This document shows, in pieces, positions 18,335 through 29,787 of a stretch of DNA of 64,000 nucleotides. The notes under the pieces were generated by a model. That model saw nothing but the letters and a program-made list of their open reading frames with translations, did no database searches and was not told the origin of the DNA. Source of the DNA: Bacillus sp. JCM 19041 (GTDB lineage: Bacteria; Bacillota; Bacilli; Bacillales; Bacillaceae_D). Each line of letters starts with the position of its first letter. Position 1 is the stretch's first letter. Location of the stretch: the NCBI GenBank assembly GCA_001310375.1, contig BAXC01000001.1:1-64000 (forward strand). Direction: 5' to 3'. The translations under genes were made by a program, and so were the position numbers.

Positions 18335-20385
18335 TTGTTTATAAATAAAATCATTCAGCATAAACGAGCCATCGTGCTTGTTTTTGCTGTTGTAACGGTT
18401 ATTTCAATTGTATCGCAATTTTTTGTATCGATAAATTACAATATGGTGGATTATCTCCCGGATGATGCTCCCTCCACTGAAGCACTTGAGCAAATGGAGT
18501 CTGAATTCTCTGGCGCGATGCCTAATTCAAATGTATTAATCCGAGATGTTTCTGTCCAAGAAGCTCTGGATTATAAAGAACGTTTAAGTTCAATTGACGG
18601 GGTTACTGATGTAATGTGGCTCGATGATATGGTGGATACCCGCGTTCCACTTGAAATCCTCGACTCTGACTTAACAGATTCTTATTACCAAGATGGGCAT
18701 GCTCTCTTTTCATTAACGATCGCAACTGGTGATGAAGTGGAAGCAACCGAAGAGATTTACGATTTAATTGGTGAAGAAAATGCCATTGCTGGTGAAGCGG
18801 TAAACACCGCAACTTCACAAAACATGGCAAGTACCGAAGCGTTTTACGCTGCTGCACTATTAATTCCAATCATTATCATTATCTTAGTCGTATCAACTAA
18901 ATCATGGGCCGAACCCATTTTCTTTTTAACAGCAATTGGTGTATCGGTATTAATAAATTTAGGAACAAATATTTTCTTAGGTGAAATTTCATTTGTTACA
19001 CAGTCTGTCGCACCTATTTTACAACTAGCGGTCTCGCTCGATTATGCGATCTTTCTGCTTCATAATTTTTCTGATGAATTAGAACGTGGTGAAACACCTG
19101 AAAAAGCGATGGCAAAAGCAATGAAATCTTCTTTCCCTGTTATCTTTGTTAGTGCCTTAACAACATTCTTTGGCTTTATGTCTCTGATGTTAATGGATTT
19201 TGAGATTGGCGCGGACCTTGGGTTAAACCTCGTAAAAGGGATTGTCTTAAGCTTTATTTCTGTTGTTGTCTTTTTACCTGCTTTAACGTTGTTTGCATAC
19301 AAATGGATTGAAAAAACACAGCATAAGAGTCTTGTTCCTAGTTTTAAAGGGATTGGGTCAAAAATACTTAAATTTCGAATCCTTGCCCTCGTGCTTGTAT
19401 TTGCTTTAATTGTTCCTAGTTTTTTAGCCCAAAGCAGTACCTCTTTCACATACGGATTAGGTGATTTGCCTGAAGATACGAGAGCTGGGGCAGATGCAAG
19501 ATGATTGAAGAGACATTTGGGCAATCAACGCCTATTGTGCTTTTAGTGCCTAACGACGATATTGCCAAAGAAAATGAACTGGCAGATGAGATTGAAGCAT
19601 TGCCTCACGTCGACTCGGTTATGTCATATGCAACGATGATTGGAACCGTCATTCCTACTGACTTTCTTGATGAGTCCGTGACAAGTGAATTCCAATCCGA
19701 AAACTATAGCCGTATCATGGTGTTTACGAGTGCCGGAGTTGAAGGAGAGATTCCATTTCAACTCGTAGAACAAACGCGTGAACTAGCTTACTCTTATTAT
19801 GGGGACGCGGCATACAGCCTTGGTGAGAGCGTGACGCTCTATGATATGAAAGAGACGGTCAGTAAAGATAATCAAGTGGTTAATACGATGACAATTATTA
19901 CGATTGCGATCGTATTAATGCTCACATTCCGGTCGTTTTCAATTCCAATTATCTTACTGCTTACGATTCAAGCTGCTGTCTGGATTAATTTATCCGTTCC
20001 GTACTTTACGAACGACTCCCTTGTGTTTGTTGGCTATTTAATTGTTAGTACCGTTCAATTAGCTGCAACAATTGATTATGGCATTCTCCTAATGGAGACG
20101 TATAAGCATCATCGCCAGCACATGCCAGCTTATACGGCAATGAAGAAAGCATTAGACGAAAAGATCTTCTCGATTATTATCTCTGCTGCAATTTTATCGA
20201 GCGTTGGATTTATCTTATGGTTTACATCAACCAATCCAACTGTGTCTTCCATTGGATTACTACTTGGAAGAGGCGCTGCTCTTGCCTTTTTACTCGTCAT
20301 CTTTTTCCTACCAGCAATGTTGTTGCTTTCGGATAAGTTGATTAAAAAGACAACCCATAAATCCAATTTCTATGAGGAGGAGTAA
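18335..20385 (+). CDS. MMPL/RND-family membrane transporter (one frameshift)
   Basis: MMPL-type exporter related to Bacillus YdfJ. Two repeats, each with an extracytoplasmic domain and a membrane bundle, are visible; the motifs QLAVSLDYAIFLLHNF and QLAATIDYGILLMETY (with the conserved membrane aspartate and tyrosine) mark corresponding helices. The halves are joined by a one-base loss near 19500 (ADAR/MIEETFGQST). Total length is about 680 residues. The start is unclear: TTG 18335 has GGGGTG nine bases ahead, and GTG 18323 is an alternative. Only 3 bp separate it from the YhgE-like gene. The cargo is unknown; family members export lipids, siderophores or surfactants. Confidence 0.85.
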
Positions 20386-20388
20386 CGA

Positions 20389-22209
20389 ATGAAACGAAAA
20401 ACAACACTGCTTCTAGCGGTTTCCGTACTGATACAGCCCACACTCCACGCAAGTGCAAAAACAAACGAAGGCGCGATTTCATCAAAAGACGAAGTCATTT
20501 ATGCAAACTTGCAAACAAATGGCAGCGTCGATGAACTATATGTAGTGAATGCGTTAGAAGTTAAGGAAGAAGGAACGATTCTTGATTATGGCTCGTATGA
20601 CCGGATCACAAATCTAACCGATTTATCGGAGATTACGCAAAATGACAATGAAATAGAGCTACAAGCACCTACAGGCATGTTTTATTACCAAGGTAACCTC
20701 GAACAACAAACACAGCTTCCTTGGGAGTTTGATATTACGTATTCATTAAACGATGAACAACTCGACGGAGCTGACTTACTTGGAAAAGATGGCGAACTTG
20801 AATTAGCCATTCACGTTAAACAGAACGAAGACATTGATCCAGCTTTCTTTGAAAATTACATGTTACAAATCTCGATTCCGCTTCATAGCAACAAGTTTAG
20901 TGATATTGATGCACCAGAAGCAACAATTGCCAATGCCGGTCAAAACAAACAACTTACCTATACCGTCATGCCTGAGGAAGAAGCAGATTTCACTTTATCT
21001 TCAACTGTCTCAAACTTTGAATTTGATGGATTGGAAATAGCTGCTCTCCCATCTTCATTTGCGATTGATTCTCCAGATACCGAAGATTTAACTGGGGAGT
21101 TCGTTTCCTTAACTGGTGCAATTTCTGATTTAACAACTGGTCTTGGTGATCTTCATGAGGGTCTAACCGGATTATCCTCTGGGTTCTATCAACTTAAGGA
21201 AGGCTCCAGTGACTATCAAGCAGGCATGAGCGAAACCGCTGGCGCAGGCAGTGAACTTGTTTCCGCATCAAGTGAGATTGAACAAGGCTTACTCAATTTA
21301 AACGAGGGGCTCCAAGGAGGTAGCAATGAAACGACCGATTTTGATTTTGACATTGGACTGGATGATGAATTGTTTGAAGCCCTTAGTCAATTTTCAGGAG
21401 GTATAACTGAAATAAGCAGCGGCATTGAAGAATTAAGTACGAATTACGATCAGGCGTATAACGCACTAAAAGCAGCGATCGACGAGATTCCTAATCATGA
21501 TATCGCCGAAGAAGACATTCAACAATTATATGAAAACAATCCTGATTCTGAAACTGTAGACATGTTAGTTGAAACTTATGCTGCTTCGAAAAGCGCAAAA
21601 GGAACGTTTGAGGCAGTAGATGAAGCTTTTGCTGCTGTTACCCCAGCACTTGAAGAAATAAAGACGTCAGCCACACAAATAGGAGAAGGGATTGACGAAT
21701 TCTCCTCTTCGATCGAAGAAGCGCTTGGAGGGATTGAAGACATTGATTTTGATGCAGGCCTGGATGAATTAAAGAACGGCATTGATGAACTAGCTACCCA
21801 ATACGGGACGTTCCACAACGGATTAAATGAGTATGCAAACGGTGTAAGTGAGCTTTCTGGAGCTTACGCTGAGCTTCATTCTGGCATCGATGAATCAGCG
21901 GGTGGCGCAAGTGAATTATCTTCAGGTCTATCCGAACTACACCAAGGAATGGGAGAACTTGAGGAAGCAACCGCGGAGATCCCAGACCAAATGCAAACTG
22001 AGATCGATGAAATGATTTCACAATATGACAAATCAGATTATGAAGCACTTTCCTTTGTTTCACCCGAGAACAATGACATCGTGAAAAACGTCCAGTTTGT
22101 GATCCAAACTGAAAGTGTGAAACCAGTGGAGAACACTGCAGAAGTGGAAGACGATGAAGACGAACCAAATATGTGGCAGAGATTCTTGCAGCTATTTGGT
22201 TGGGATTGA
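20389..22209 (+). CDS. Secreted YhgE/Pip-like coiled repeat protein paired with the MMPL exporter
   Basis: Protein of 606 residues with a signal peptide (KTTLLLAVSVLIQPTLHASA). After an N-terminal beta-rich domain of about 200 residues there are many heptad-spaced repeats of the type LSSGFYQLKEGSSDYQAGM, LSELHQGMGELEE and LHSGIDESAGGASELSSG, as in the YhgE/X-X-X repeat region. No membrane anchor follows the signal peptide; the acidic C-terminus ends WQRFLQLFGWD. A gene of this kind commonly follows YdfJ-type MMPL genes, so it probably forms an extracytoplasmic part of the exporter. GAGGAGGAG seven bases ahead of the ATG is its ribosome site. Confidence 0.75.
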   Translation: MKRKTTLLLAVSVLIQPTLHASAKTNEGAISSKDEVIYANLQTNGSVDELYVVNALEVKEEGTILDYGSYDRITNLTDLSEITQNDNEIELQAPTGMFYYQGNLEQQTQLPWEFDITYSLNDEQLDGADLLGKDGELELAIHVKQNEDIDPAFFENYMLQISIPLHSNKFSDIDAPEATIANAGQNKQLTYTVMPEEEADFTLSSTVSNFEFDGLEIAALPSSFAIDSPDTEDLTGEFVSLTGAISDLTTGLGDLHEGLTGLSSGFYQLKEGSSDYQAGMSETAGAGSELVSASSEIEQGLLNLNEGLQGGSNETTDFDFDIGLDDELFEALSQFSGGITEISSGIEELSTNYDQAYNALKAAIDEIPNHDIAEEDIQQLYENNPDSETVDMLVETYAASKSAKGTFEAVDEAFAAVTPALEEIKTSATQIGEGIDEFSSSIEEALGGIEDIDFDAGLDELKNGIDELATQYGTFHNGLNEYANGVSELSGAYAELHSGIDESAGGASELSSGLSELHQGMGELEEATAEIPDQMQTEIDEMISQYDKSDYEALSFVSPENNDIVKNVQFVIQTESVKPVENTAEVEDDEDEPNMWQRFLQLFGWD

Positions 22210-22215
22210 AGAAAG

Positions 22216-22258
22216 AATGAAGCTCCCCTTACCTAAAGTGGTATGGGGGGCTATTTTT
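22216..22258. terminator. Terminator shared by the MMPL operon and helD
   Basis: AGCTCCCC pairs with GGGGGGCT around a TTACCTAAAGTGGTAT loop, followed by ATTTTTAT. It lies between the convergent YhgE-like and helD genes and touches the helD stop codon. Confidence 0.75.
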
Positions 22259-24311
22259 ATATCTGTTTAATTAAGGGCGTTAATTCGTTATGTTGGTGCA
22301 ATACAGTCAACATATGCATCGCTCTCGTTGCAGCAATATACAATAAGCTTTTATCAAATTCAGTCTTATAGATTTCTGCATTTGCATAAGGAATGAGCAC
22401 CTCATCAAATTCCAACCCTTTAGCTAATTGGATCGTTGTTACTATTATTCCTTGCTCAAATGTTTCACTTGTCTCACTTAGTTTATGAATCGGAACGAAA
22501 CGTTTAAGTCCTTCATATAGCTCATTTACTTGGGCTTCGTTTTTGCATATGATTCCTAAACGATTAAACGTGCTATCTTGGAAATGAGCAATTATTCTTT
22601 GTAATTCATCAATTAAAGAATGTGCGTTTGTATATGAAATGATTTGTGGCTTTTCGCCATGACGATCAATTGCTTCGATCGAATGATCTGGCACAAATTG
22701 CTTCGCAAACTCGATGATTTCATAAGATGATCGATAACTTTTTTTTCAGTTCTACAAATTCCATTTTATTAAATATGTTTCTAAATGATTCATCAGAGCT
22801 TAAACTAAAAGGATTTAACGTTTGTCCAAAATCACCTAAGATCGTTTTCTTGCATTGAAACAAGTTATTTATCACAGCGTATTGAACAGGACTGTAATCT
22901 TGCATTTCATCAATGACTAAATGCTTAACTAAATCAAACGACTGGATCCCATTAAAATAGTGAATACAGTATATATATGGAAAGACATCTTGATATTCTA
23001 GTCTTTTTTTGTCCCAATTCAGTGAATCACATTTATTCATCGCTTTAAAAAAGTGTATATAAATCGATCGTGCGTCGCTAAACGTTAAGTCGTTACAAAG
23101 TCTTTTTATCACTTCTTTTTTTGAAGGGGTTTTTTTAATTTCAGCGGTCTTGCTTGTTTTTATAACGTCTAAGATATCATTCGATAATTCAGCCAATCGT
23201 TGTTTGACCGGTAGTTTTTTATAGCTTTGGAATCTTGATAAAAGGTAATCCTTCGTGATGAGGGTATCTCCGATATGAATGTCTTTATCTGGTTGAAAGA
23301 TGGTTGTATCGATCTCTTCTACATAGTTGCTCAGTTGCTTAAAAAACGTTAATGAGGATTTTAATTTTGCTCGATGCGCATAGCTAGAATGAGGTTCTGC
23401 TATGATCCTTTTGGTTTGTTCGTATGAGGGTTCAACATTTATATTCTTTGGAAGAAGATCTAAAGCAATATCATCAAATGTTTCTTCACGAACGGGTTCT
23501 TCACCTAGTTCCGGCAAAACATTTGCTATAAAATCAGCAAATATTTTATTTGGTGAGATGATTGTTATTTGATCGGACGATAACGTCTCTTTGTGTTTAT
23601 AAAGCAAATAAGCAATCCGGTGTAGCGCAATGGCTGATTTCCCCGAACCGGCTACTCCTTGAATGACGAGGGTATGAGCCGATTCATTTCGGACAATCTT
23701 ATTTTGTTCTTTTTGTATCGTTGAAATAATGGTTTTCATTCGATCATCAGATGTTGTACTCAATTCTTTTTGAAGGACATCATCATGGATATTCACAGAG
23801 CTCTCAAGTGCATAGTGCAATTGTTTATCCTTAATCTTAAACTGTCTCTTTCGGGTGATTTCCCCGTATATTTTACCGACCTTTGCTTCATAAGAAGCTT
23901 GTCCAAGTTCATATTCATAATACATACTCGATATCGTGCTCGCCAATCATAAATTAAGATGTCATTATCCCGATCAGCGAAGTTAAACTTGCCAATATAA
24001 AATTCTTCGGCCATAATGCCATCCTCAAATTGAAAATCGATACGCCCAAAATAAGGTGCTTCTAAAAGTTTTTTTATTTTATTTAATTGATTGAAGTAGA
24101 AGTCAATTGTCTTATCAATATTAGTCATAGACCGATAATTTTGGTACATTTCCATCGGATCTGCAGTAAACTCTGACAAGTATTGTTTTAAATCATGGTA
24201 ATCTTCATCGTGGTTTTTGATTTTATAATTGATATAGTCCTCTTCTGTTTCCAAACGATCATTCATTTCGTTTAATCGTATCGTTTCTTCTTGAAATACA
24301 TCAGATGACAT
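22257..24311 (-). CDS. helD: HelD-like RNA polymerase recycling helicase (two frameshifts)
   Basis: UvrD/Rep-superfamily ATPase. An N-terminal coiled coil leads to YFGRIDFQFEDG and DILIYDWRA, then ISSMYYEYELG, the P-loop IQGVAGSGKSAIALHRIAYL, VIDEMQDYSPVQYAVI, and the C-terminal QLAKGLEFDEVLIPYA and LLYIAATRAMH. These match HelD, which releases stalled RNA polymerase from DNA. Two single-base indels break the frame: CC to C near 23942 and one extra A in an A8 run near 22740. Joined length is about 685, somewhat shorter than the B. subtilis protein. AAGGAGGTG before the ATG at 24311 supports the start. The indels are of the same type seen in essential genes here. Confidence 0.88.
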
Positions 24312-24355
24312 AGTGGAACACCTCCTTAAGTCTTCTTAAGTAACGTAGTACTCAT

Positions 24356-25195
24356 TTACTTAAGTTCCTCCCATTCCTTGTATAAGATCATTTTCTGCGT
24401 AGGATAACCAAATTCAGTCAATCGCTCTGCTTCTGTAAACCCAAGTTGGATCAATGCTTTACGATAACCAACATCTGCTTTATCTCCCTCTCTGTATGTC
24501 GTTATATAAACCTTTTTGTACTTCGACAGATCGGTCATTTCGATAAATGATTTCATGATCTCTGGCTTGCTATATAAAGGATGTACTCCCAAGAAATCAA
24601 TGCTCCCAGTTGCGTGGGAGATCAACATATTTCCAATGATTAAACCATTTTCTATCATGATGAAGGCACGCCTATCAGCGATGTATGCTTGTACTACCTC
24701 CATATGCTCTGCTTCTTGCAGATGAGGAAAACCATCAATAACAAGACGCACAAAAGCCATCCAAGAATGAACATCATCCTCGGTCGCAACTTTGATTTCC
24801 CTTACGCTTCCTAACTCTTTTTTGTTGCATGACTGAATAAATTTATAATCAAATTCGAATCGTAACTGCAGTGGATAATAGTCTTTTTCCTCACGATATT
24901 GAAGGGGCGACTTCTTATAAAGTGCTTTAAATATAGTGGTAAATGCTTGCTGACTATCGTAGCCCGCGATCAATGCGATATCAAGAATAGACTTATCAGA
25001 GAATACGAGCAGTTTTGCTGCCTCAGTTAATTGCCTTCTTTGCACATAATCATGAATGGTCATACCCACTGTTTGCGAAAATACCCGGTGTAAATAATAC
25101 TTCGAATAATGCAAGGCTTGCGCAACAAGATCTAGGTTCAATTTCTCTGATAAATGAGCTTCGATATAATCAATGGTATTTATGATAAGATCCAC
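24356..25195 (-). CDS. AraC-family regulator fused to a GNAT-like acetyltransferase domain
   Basis: Protein of 279 residues. Residues 1-105 are two AraC helix-turn-helix motifs (LNLDLVAQALHYSKYYLHRV and ILDIALIAGYDSQQAFTTIF). Residues about 130-279 resemble a GNAT N-acetyltransferase: REIKVATEDDVHSWMAFV, then NMLISHATGSIDFLGVHPLY and the acyl-CoA-side helix GYRKALIQLGFTEAERL. The usual AraC sugar-binding N-terminal domain is absent, so regulator and enzyme or sensor share one chain. It lies 44 bases upstream of helD's start region on the same strand, with no clear joint operon. The target gene and acyl acceptor are unknown. Confidence 0.8.
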   Translation of the reverse strand: MDLIINTIDYIEAHLSEKLNLDLVAQALHYSKYYLHRVFSQTVGMTIHDYVQRRQLTEAAKLLVFSDKSILDIALIAGYDSQQAFTTIFKALYKKSPLQYREEKDYYPLQLRFEFDYKFIQSCNKKELGSVREIKVATEDDVHSWMAFVRLVIDGFPHLQEAEHMEVVQAYIADRRAFIMIENGLIIGNMLISHATGSIDFLGVHPLYSKPEIMKSFIEMTDLSKYKKVYITTYREGDKADVGYRKALIQLGFTEAERLTEFGYPTQKMILYKEWEELK

Positions 25196-25359
25196 TTTTT
25201 TTCAAAGATTTTGTCCTCCTTCACAAATAATAACGAGAATCCCGTTGGATCTTTTCATCATTCTTGCTCTCTTTTTTAACGCCCTAAATAAGAGCATTCT
25301 TTTCCTATTATTATCCTGTGGAGCAGCAACAATACTATGTAGCGGAGAGACCCTCAAAG

Positions 25360-25390
25360 ATAAAAAGCCTATGTTCACCACAGGCTTTCT
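25360..25390 (-). terminator. Terminator of the CPBP protease gene
   Basis: AAAGCCTATG / CACAGGCTTT stem with TTCAC loop; the minus strand ends in TTTTTATC. It lies 12 bases after the CPBP stop codon. Confidence 0.75.
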
Positions 25391-25401
25391 AAACAATACA
25401 A

Positions 25402-26189
25402 TTACTTATATAAACACTTTTTATAATTTACGAGGACAATCACCACAGCTGCTATTACATATAGTATGGAGGTAACTGTAAGAATATGAAGTACGTCTCC
25501 AACTTGAATGGCGATCGAATAATTAAAAAGTTGGTGAATAATAATCGGAATTACGAGGTTTTGATTTACATTATAAAAAGCGGTGATGATGATTGATACA
25601 GCAACAATGCCACTCAAGAAACAAAGAATATAGTGTATCAACTGTAATCCAGAGTATCCTGAAATAAGCCATAACGGTGTATGCCAAAAACCCCACACCA
25701 CTCCAACAATCAACGCTGATTTTAATGGACTAACTTTTTTTTGCAATTCATTTAATACAAATCCCCTCCAGCCTAATTCTTCCCCTAGTGTCCAAGAATT
25801 AAATTGTAGCCAAATAATAGAAAAAGCGACGTCCATGAAGTAATCAATTGTTCAGATATAGGTACATTCCATACGTTATATGAAATGAAAAGAACGCCTA
25901 TTAATAGCAGGATTTGAATGAAAACAACACATACTATCGTTGATAAACTAATTTTTTCCCTAAATTGGCTTTTTATATAGTTCCATAGATTCCCTTGTGG
26001 ATAGATCTTACGGAACATAATTACGAAAACAAATGTAGCAGTCCATGATGATAGTACGATTAATAGTTCTACTACAGGTTGAGATTTTAATACATACATC
26101 GTCAGCCCTATTACTAGTATAAATACATATAACATGACGTAAGTCCATAACACATACCTTTTTACCATTTGATTCACACGAATCACCAT
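25402..26189 (-). CDS. CPBP-family intramembrane glutamic endopeptidase (one frameshift)
   Basis: Multi-span membrane protein with the CPBP (Abi) motifs: EELGWRGF (motif 1, EExxxR), FWHTPLW (motif 2, FxxxH) and HQLFNY (motif 3). Hydrophobic helices cover nearly the whole length. One indel near 25810 separates the N-terminal half (ends LLFGYNLIL) from the half that holds the active site. The joined length is about 262, usual for the family. Members process prenylated proteins or confer bacteriocin self-immunity; no bacteriocin gene is seen nearby. An in-frame GTG at 26177 has a better-spaced AAAGGA than the first ATG. Confidence 0.8.
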
Positions 26190-26196
26190 CCTTTAT

Positions 26197-26232
26197 AAAA
26201 AACCAATGGAACCATTTTTCCATTGGTTTTAA
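26197..26232 (-). terminator. Terminator of the MerR regulator gene
   Basis: Stem AAACCAATGG / CCATTGGTTT with a 10-base loop, followed on the minus strand by TTTTTATAA. It separates the MerR gene from the CPBP gene. Confidence 0.85.
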
Positions 26233-26284
26233 CTTTAAACGATGGTGTTACCCCCAGGTCAATAAATCCTTAGCAAGTTGCACA

Positions 26285-27091
26285 CTATTCTTCAACTGGA
26301 ATATAGATTTCCAAAAATGCTCGTTCTTTGTTATCAAGATATGTAATAAGACGGGTATTCACGAAAGCAATTCCCTTTGGTTTAAGCCCTTGTTCATTGC
26401 CCCATTCTAAAGTCAAATCAAACGCTTTATCTTTAATATCGTTGTCTCCATTTTGATACTTTCCATCCTCAACAATCGTATAGATACATTTAGAATGTCT
26501 TAAATAGCATCCACTTTTTTCTTTAAGATTTGTTTTATGCTTTTCAACAATATACATTTTAGAATCGATAAACCCATCTTGATTAAAAGTAAATGTTCTC
26601 ATGATTTTGCTAAGAATATCTTCCTTCTTCAAATCCATACTCTCCAATATGGCGGGATACTCAAGAAAGGAATAAAAGTCAGAGAACTCCCCTAATACTT
26701 CATAAGTTGGAAGTTCCTTTATGGAATAGTTGTTTAAATATTTGTTTATTTCCTCACAAAATGTCTTTGTCTCCTTTATCTTTTGGAGCATATGCTTATT
26801 ATTCCGTATCGTCATCTCTAATTGATCGGCTTTAATATCAAATAAATGTTCCAGTTCATGTATTGCTCTTCCCTCTTGTAACTCTCTAACTTCTCTCATC
26901 GATAAGTTTCTCTTTTTATAAAAGTCCGCCACCATTAGTGTATACATATCATTGTCATCAAATTGGCGATAATTATTTGTTTCATTCTGGTTTGGTTTAA
27001 CAATTCCAAGTTCCTCGTAATACCTTAGCGCATCTCTTGATACACCAAGAATCTCTAATAATTGACTTGTTCGATATGTATTCCTTTCCAT
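26285..27091 (-). CDS. MerR family regulator with C-terminal effector-binding region
   Basis: Protein of 268 residues. Residues 1-75 carry the MerR winged helix (YRTSQLLEILGVSRDALRYY, EELGIVKPNQNETNNYRQFD) and a coiled dimerisation helix follows (MTIRNNKHMLQKIKETKTFC). The last 120 residues look like a ligand-binding domain in the GyrI/BmrR style, ending AFLEIYIPVEE. AGGAGG precedes the ATG. It is transcribed alone. BmrR-like regulators usually control a multidrug exporter; none lies next to it, so the regulon is open. Confidence 0.85.
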   Translation of the reverse strand: MERNTYRTSQLLEILGVSRDALRYYEELGIVKPNQNETNNYRQFDDNDMYTLMVADFYKKRNLSMREVRELQEGRAIHELEHLFDIKADQLEMTIRNNKHMLQKIKETKTFCEEINKYLNNYSIKELPTYEVLGEFSDFYSFLEYPAILESMDLKKEDILSKIMRTFTFNQDGFIDSKMYIVEKHKTNLKEKSGCYLRHSKCIYTIVEDGKYQNGDNDIKDKAFDLTLEWGNEQGLKPKGIAFVNTRLITYLDNKERAFLEIYIPVEE

Positions 27092-27191
27092 TTCATATTG
27101 ACCTCCTCAAGAAATACGATTGTTAGAGTGATTTTTTCGAAACGTTTGATATCTATTTATAAAACCTTCAGTTCGATCTCATAACTCTATT

Positions 27192-28432
27192 TTACAGATC
27201 TTTATGGATACTGGCAGTGATTTTCCCCTTAAATATGATCAACTCCGGTTTAATGCGTCTCGCTACCACTTCTGCAGAGGAATCGGCTTGAGTTAGTATA
27301 AAATTAGCTTCATCGCCCTTCCTCAGCCATTGTGGCCTTCCTTCTTTTGTTAAGGCTGCCTTGCAATGTGTGATGTAGTTTAAGCTTTGTGCTAACTCCC
27401 ATTCATCACTCCATCTGGATGCTTCTGCTAGACGGCTTACTCTTTCGATGAGATCTCCATTCCCAAATGGTGACCATAAGTCAAAAATGTTATCGCAGCC
27501 AACAGATACATTGACTCCTCGCTCCATTAGAAATCGTACAGGAGGAAAAGGTCTGCTTATTGGTACACTTGTAATAATGGTGATTCCTGCTTTAGCTAAC
27601 AAATCAGCTGTCTCTTTAAGTTGGTTTAGTGGAACATCTGCTAGCCAAAGGCATGACTAATGAACACATCCTGTTTAAGACCCACCTCTATAACCAATTG
27701 AGCTAGTCGTTTCATTGTAAATGTCCCCAAATAATTAGCATCATGCAAATGCAAATCAATGCCTACGTGAAATTCCTCTGCCAATTGGACCATCGTCTGT
27801 AATGATTTCTCTATATCTCCGTCAACGGAAGCTGGATCGACTCCACCTATATAGTGAACCTCATTATACATTAATGCTTTTCTTAGAAGCTGTATCGTTT
27901 CATCATGTAATAAACCATGTTGAGGAAAAGCAACGATTTCTACGTCTAATTTATCCTCAAACGTTTGGATAGCTTCAATGACTTCCTCTAAATTGTTAAG
28001 TCCAATCTCTGGATAAATATCAACATGCGTTCTCAAATGAGTCACCCCATTTAGAACATAGGTATGGAGGAGTTTTTCCGCCCGTTCCTTTGTCGTTGTG
28101 TCCAGGTGAGGAAGAATGTTCTTCTCCATTTCAAAGCGTTCAAAAATGGAATTTACTTTCTTGACTGGGCGCCATTTCTCTCCAAGTAACGTCTTATCAA
28201 GGTGACAATGCTTTTCTACCAACGAAGGTAATAAGAGGAGCCCTTTTCCTTCAATATTGTCCTCATTGTCCTCTGTTTCATCCATACTATATTGATTAGG
28301 AATCACGTCATTTACCAAACCATTGACGATCTTCACATGTACGGATTCAGTCTTCGTTCCAACGTAATGCCCTTTCTCGTGAAAATATCCTGTTTCAATT
28401 CTTACATCTTTCAGCCAATATGTATTGCTCAT
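27192..28432 (-). CDS. Cytosine-deaminase-like amidohydrolase, copy A (one frameshift)
   Basis: Metal-dependent amidohydrolase of the cytosine-deaminase (CodA-like) group. Metal and active-site motifs are HCHLDKT, HLRTHVDIYPE, GIDLHLHD, ISHAFG and GCDNIFDLWSPFGNGDLIER. A lost C in GGCC near 27640 shifts the frame between SHAFG and LADVPLNQLKE. Joined length is about 413 residues. It lies 18 bp downstream of a clear paralogue, and both are probably one operon. The true substrate is uncertain: related enzymes deaminate cytosine, isoguanine or other N-heterocycles. A divergent LysR gene upstream of the pair is the likely regulator. Confidence 0.82.
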
Positions 28433-28450
28433 GTCTATGCCCTCCTCTAA

Positions 28451-29666
28451 TTAAATCTTATTAACAATCATCTTTCCTTTAAAAAACACAGCTCTTCTCT
28501 CTGCACGTCTTGCCACAGCTTGTGCGCTGCATATCGCATCAACCAATACAAAGTCAGCTGCTGTACCAATTGTTGGCCATACCCTGCTCCCTTCATGATC
28601 AAGAGGCGTTATATTTCCCGTAATGAAAGAAAGAGCATGGTGTAAAGAAGACTCATCCTTCTTTCCAAACCTTTCAGCATATACGCCCGCTTTGTCCAGG
28701 CTATCGCCATTCCCAAAAGGAGACCAATGATCGGTGATGCTATCCGCTCCTAAAGATACGGATACTCCCTGTTCGTGAAGAAAAGGAATGGGAATCGTTT
28801 TACTAAGTGATACAGTAGAAGTGATATCAATATTCTGCTCATTCAAGAGAGTAGCCATATTTGCTAGCTCATCCTCTCGAACATCTGCTAATGCAAGGGC
28901 ATGACTGATGGTTACGAGCCCTTGCATGTTTGCTTCTTCCGTTAAAGCAGCAAGACGCTTCATTGTAAACAACCCTAAATGACCACTGTCATGAAGGTGT
29001 AAGTCTATTCCTGCATTCGTCTCTACAGCTAATTCGATCATCGTCTGTAGAGACGCTCAATGTCTCCATCAATTGTAGCGGGATCGACCCCTCCTACTAA
29101 AGTGGCTCCATTTCTTAGTGCATCCTGTACATAAGGACTGGCTTGCCTCTAATCAGACCTTGTTGTGGAAAAGCAACAATTTCTATATCTACTTTATCTT
29201 TATAATTTTCTCGAGCCTCTACAGTTGCCTCTAACTGATGCATCCCCTCTACATGACCGACATTACAATGGGTACGAATCTTTGTTGTACCTGACTCGAT
29301 AAGCAAGTCTATAAGCTTCTCCGCGCGTTCCTTCGTATACGGTTTTAATTGTGGAAGTAATACTTCTTCTTCTTGTAAACGGGTAAAGATCCCGCCTGTA
29401 GCTTTTATCGGAGCTTTCCATGGACCACCATAAAACGTCTTATCTAAGTGAATATGCATATCTCTAAACGACGGCATGAGCAATAAACCCTTTGCATCAA
29501 TGTAGGTCACATTCTCTTTTGGCTGTTCTTCTTGAATCTTCACAATAGAACCCGATTCTATTTGTAGAAAGTATCGCTTTGTCTCGGTGCCAACTACTTC
29601 TTTATTTTGATAAATAAAGCCTGTTTCAAGCGCAACATTAAAGATCCAATATGTAGACGTATTCAT
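28451..29666 (-). CDS. Cytosine-deaminase-like amidohydrolase, copy B (two frameshifts)
   Basis: Paralogue of the downstream gene with the same order of motifs: MHIHLDKTFYGGPWKAP, KIRTHCNVGHVEG, IVAFPQQGLIRG, GATLVGGVDPATIDGD, GIDLHLHDSGHLGLFTMKRL, TISHALALADV and GADSITDHWSPFGNGD. Two one-base losses, near 29140 (AA to A) and 29050 (GG to G), break the frame; corrected length is about 406. GGAGGGAACAAATG gives the ribosome site and start. The two copies share roughly the same architecture but differ in the metal-site neighbourhood, so they may act on different substrates. Confidence 0.82.
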
Positions 29667-29787
29667 TTGTTCCCTCCTATAATGGCTTAATCAAATGGTA
29701 GCACACCTTTTAGACATTTCAGTATATGAATAAAATGGAGTAAAATAAGGTTTATCATATAGTAACGATGGTAGAGGATGAATGAGG

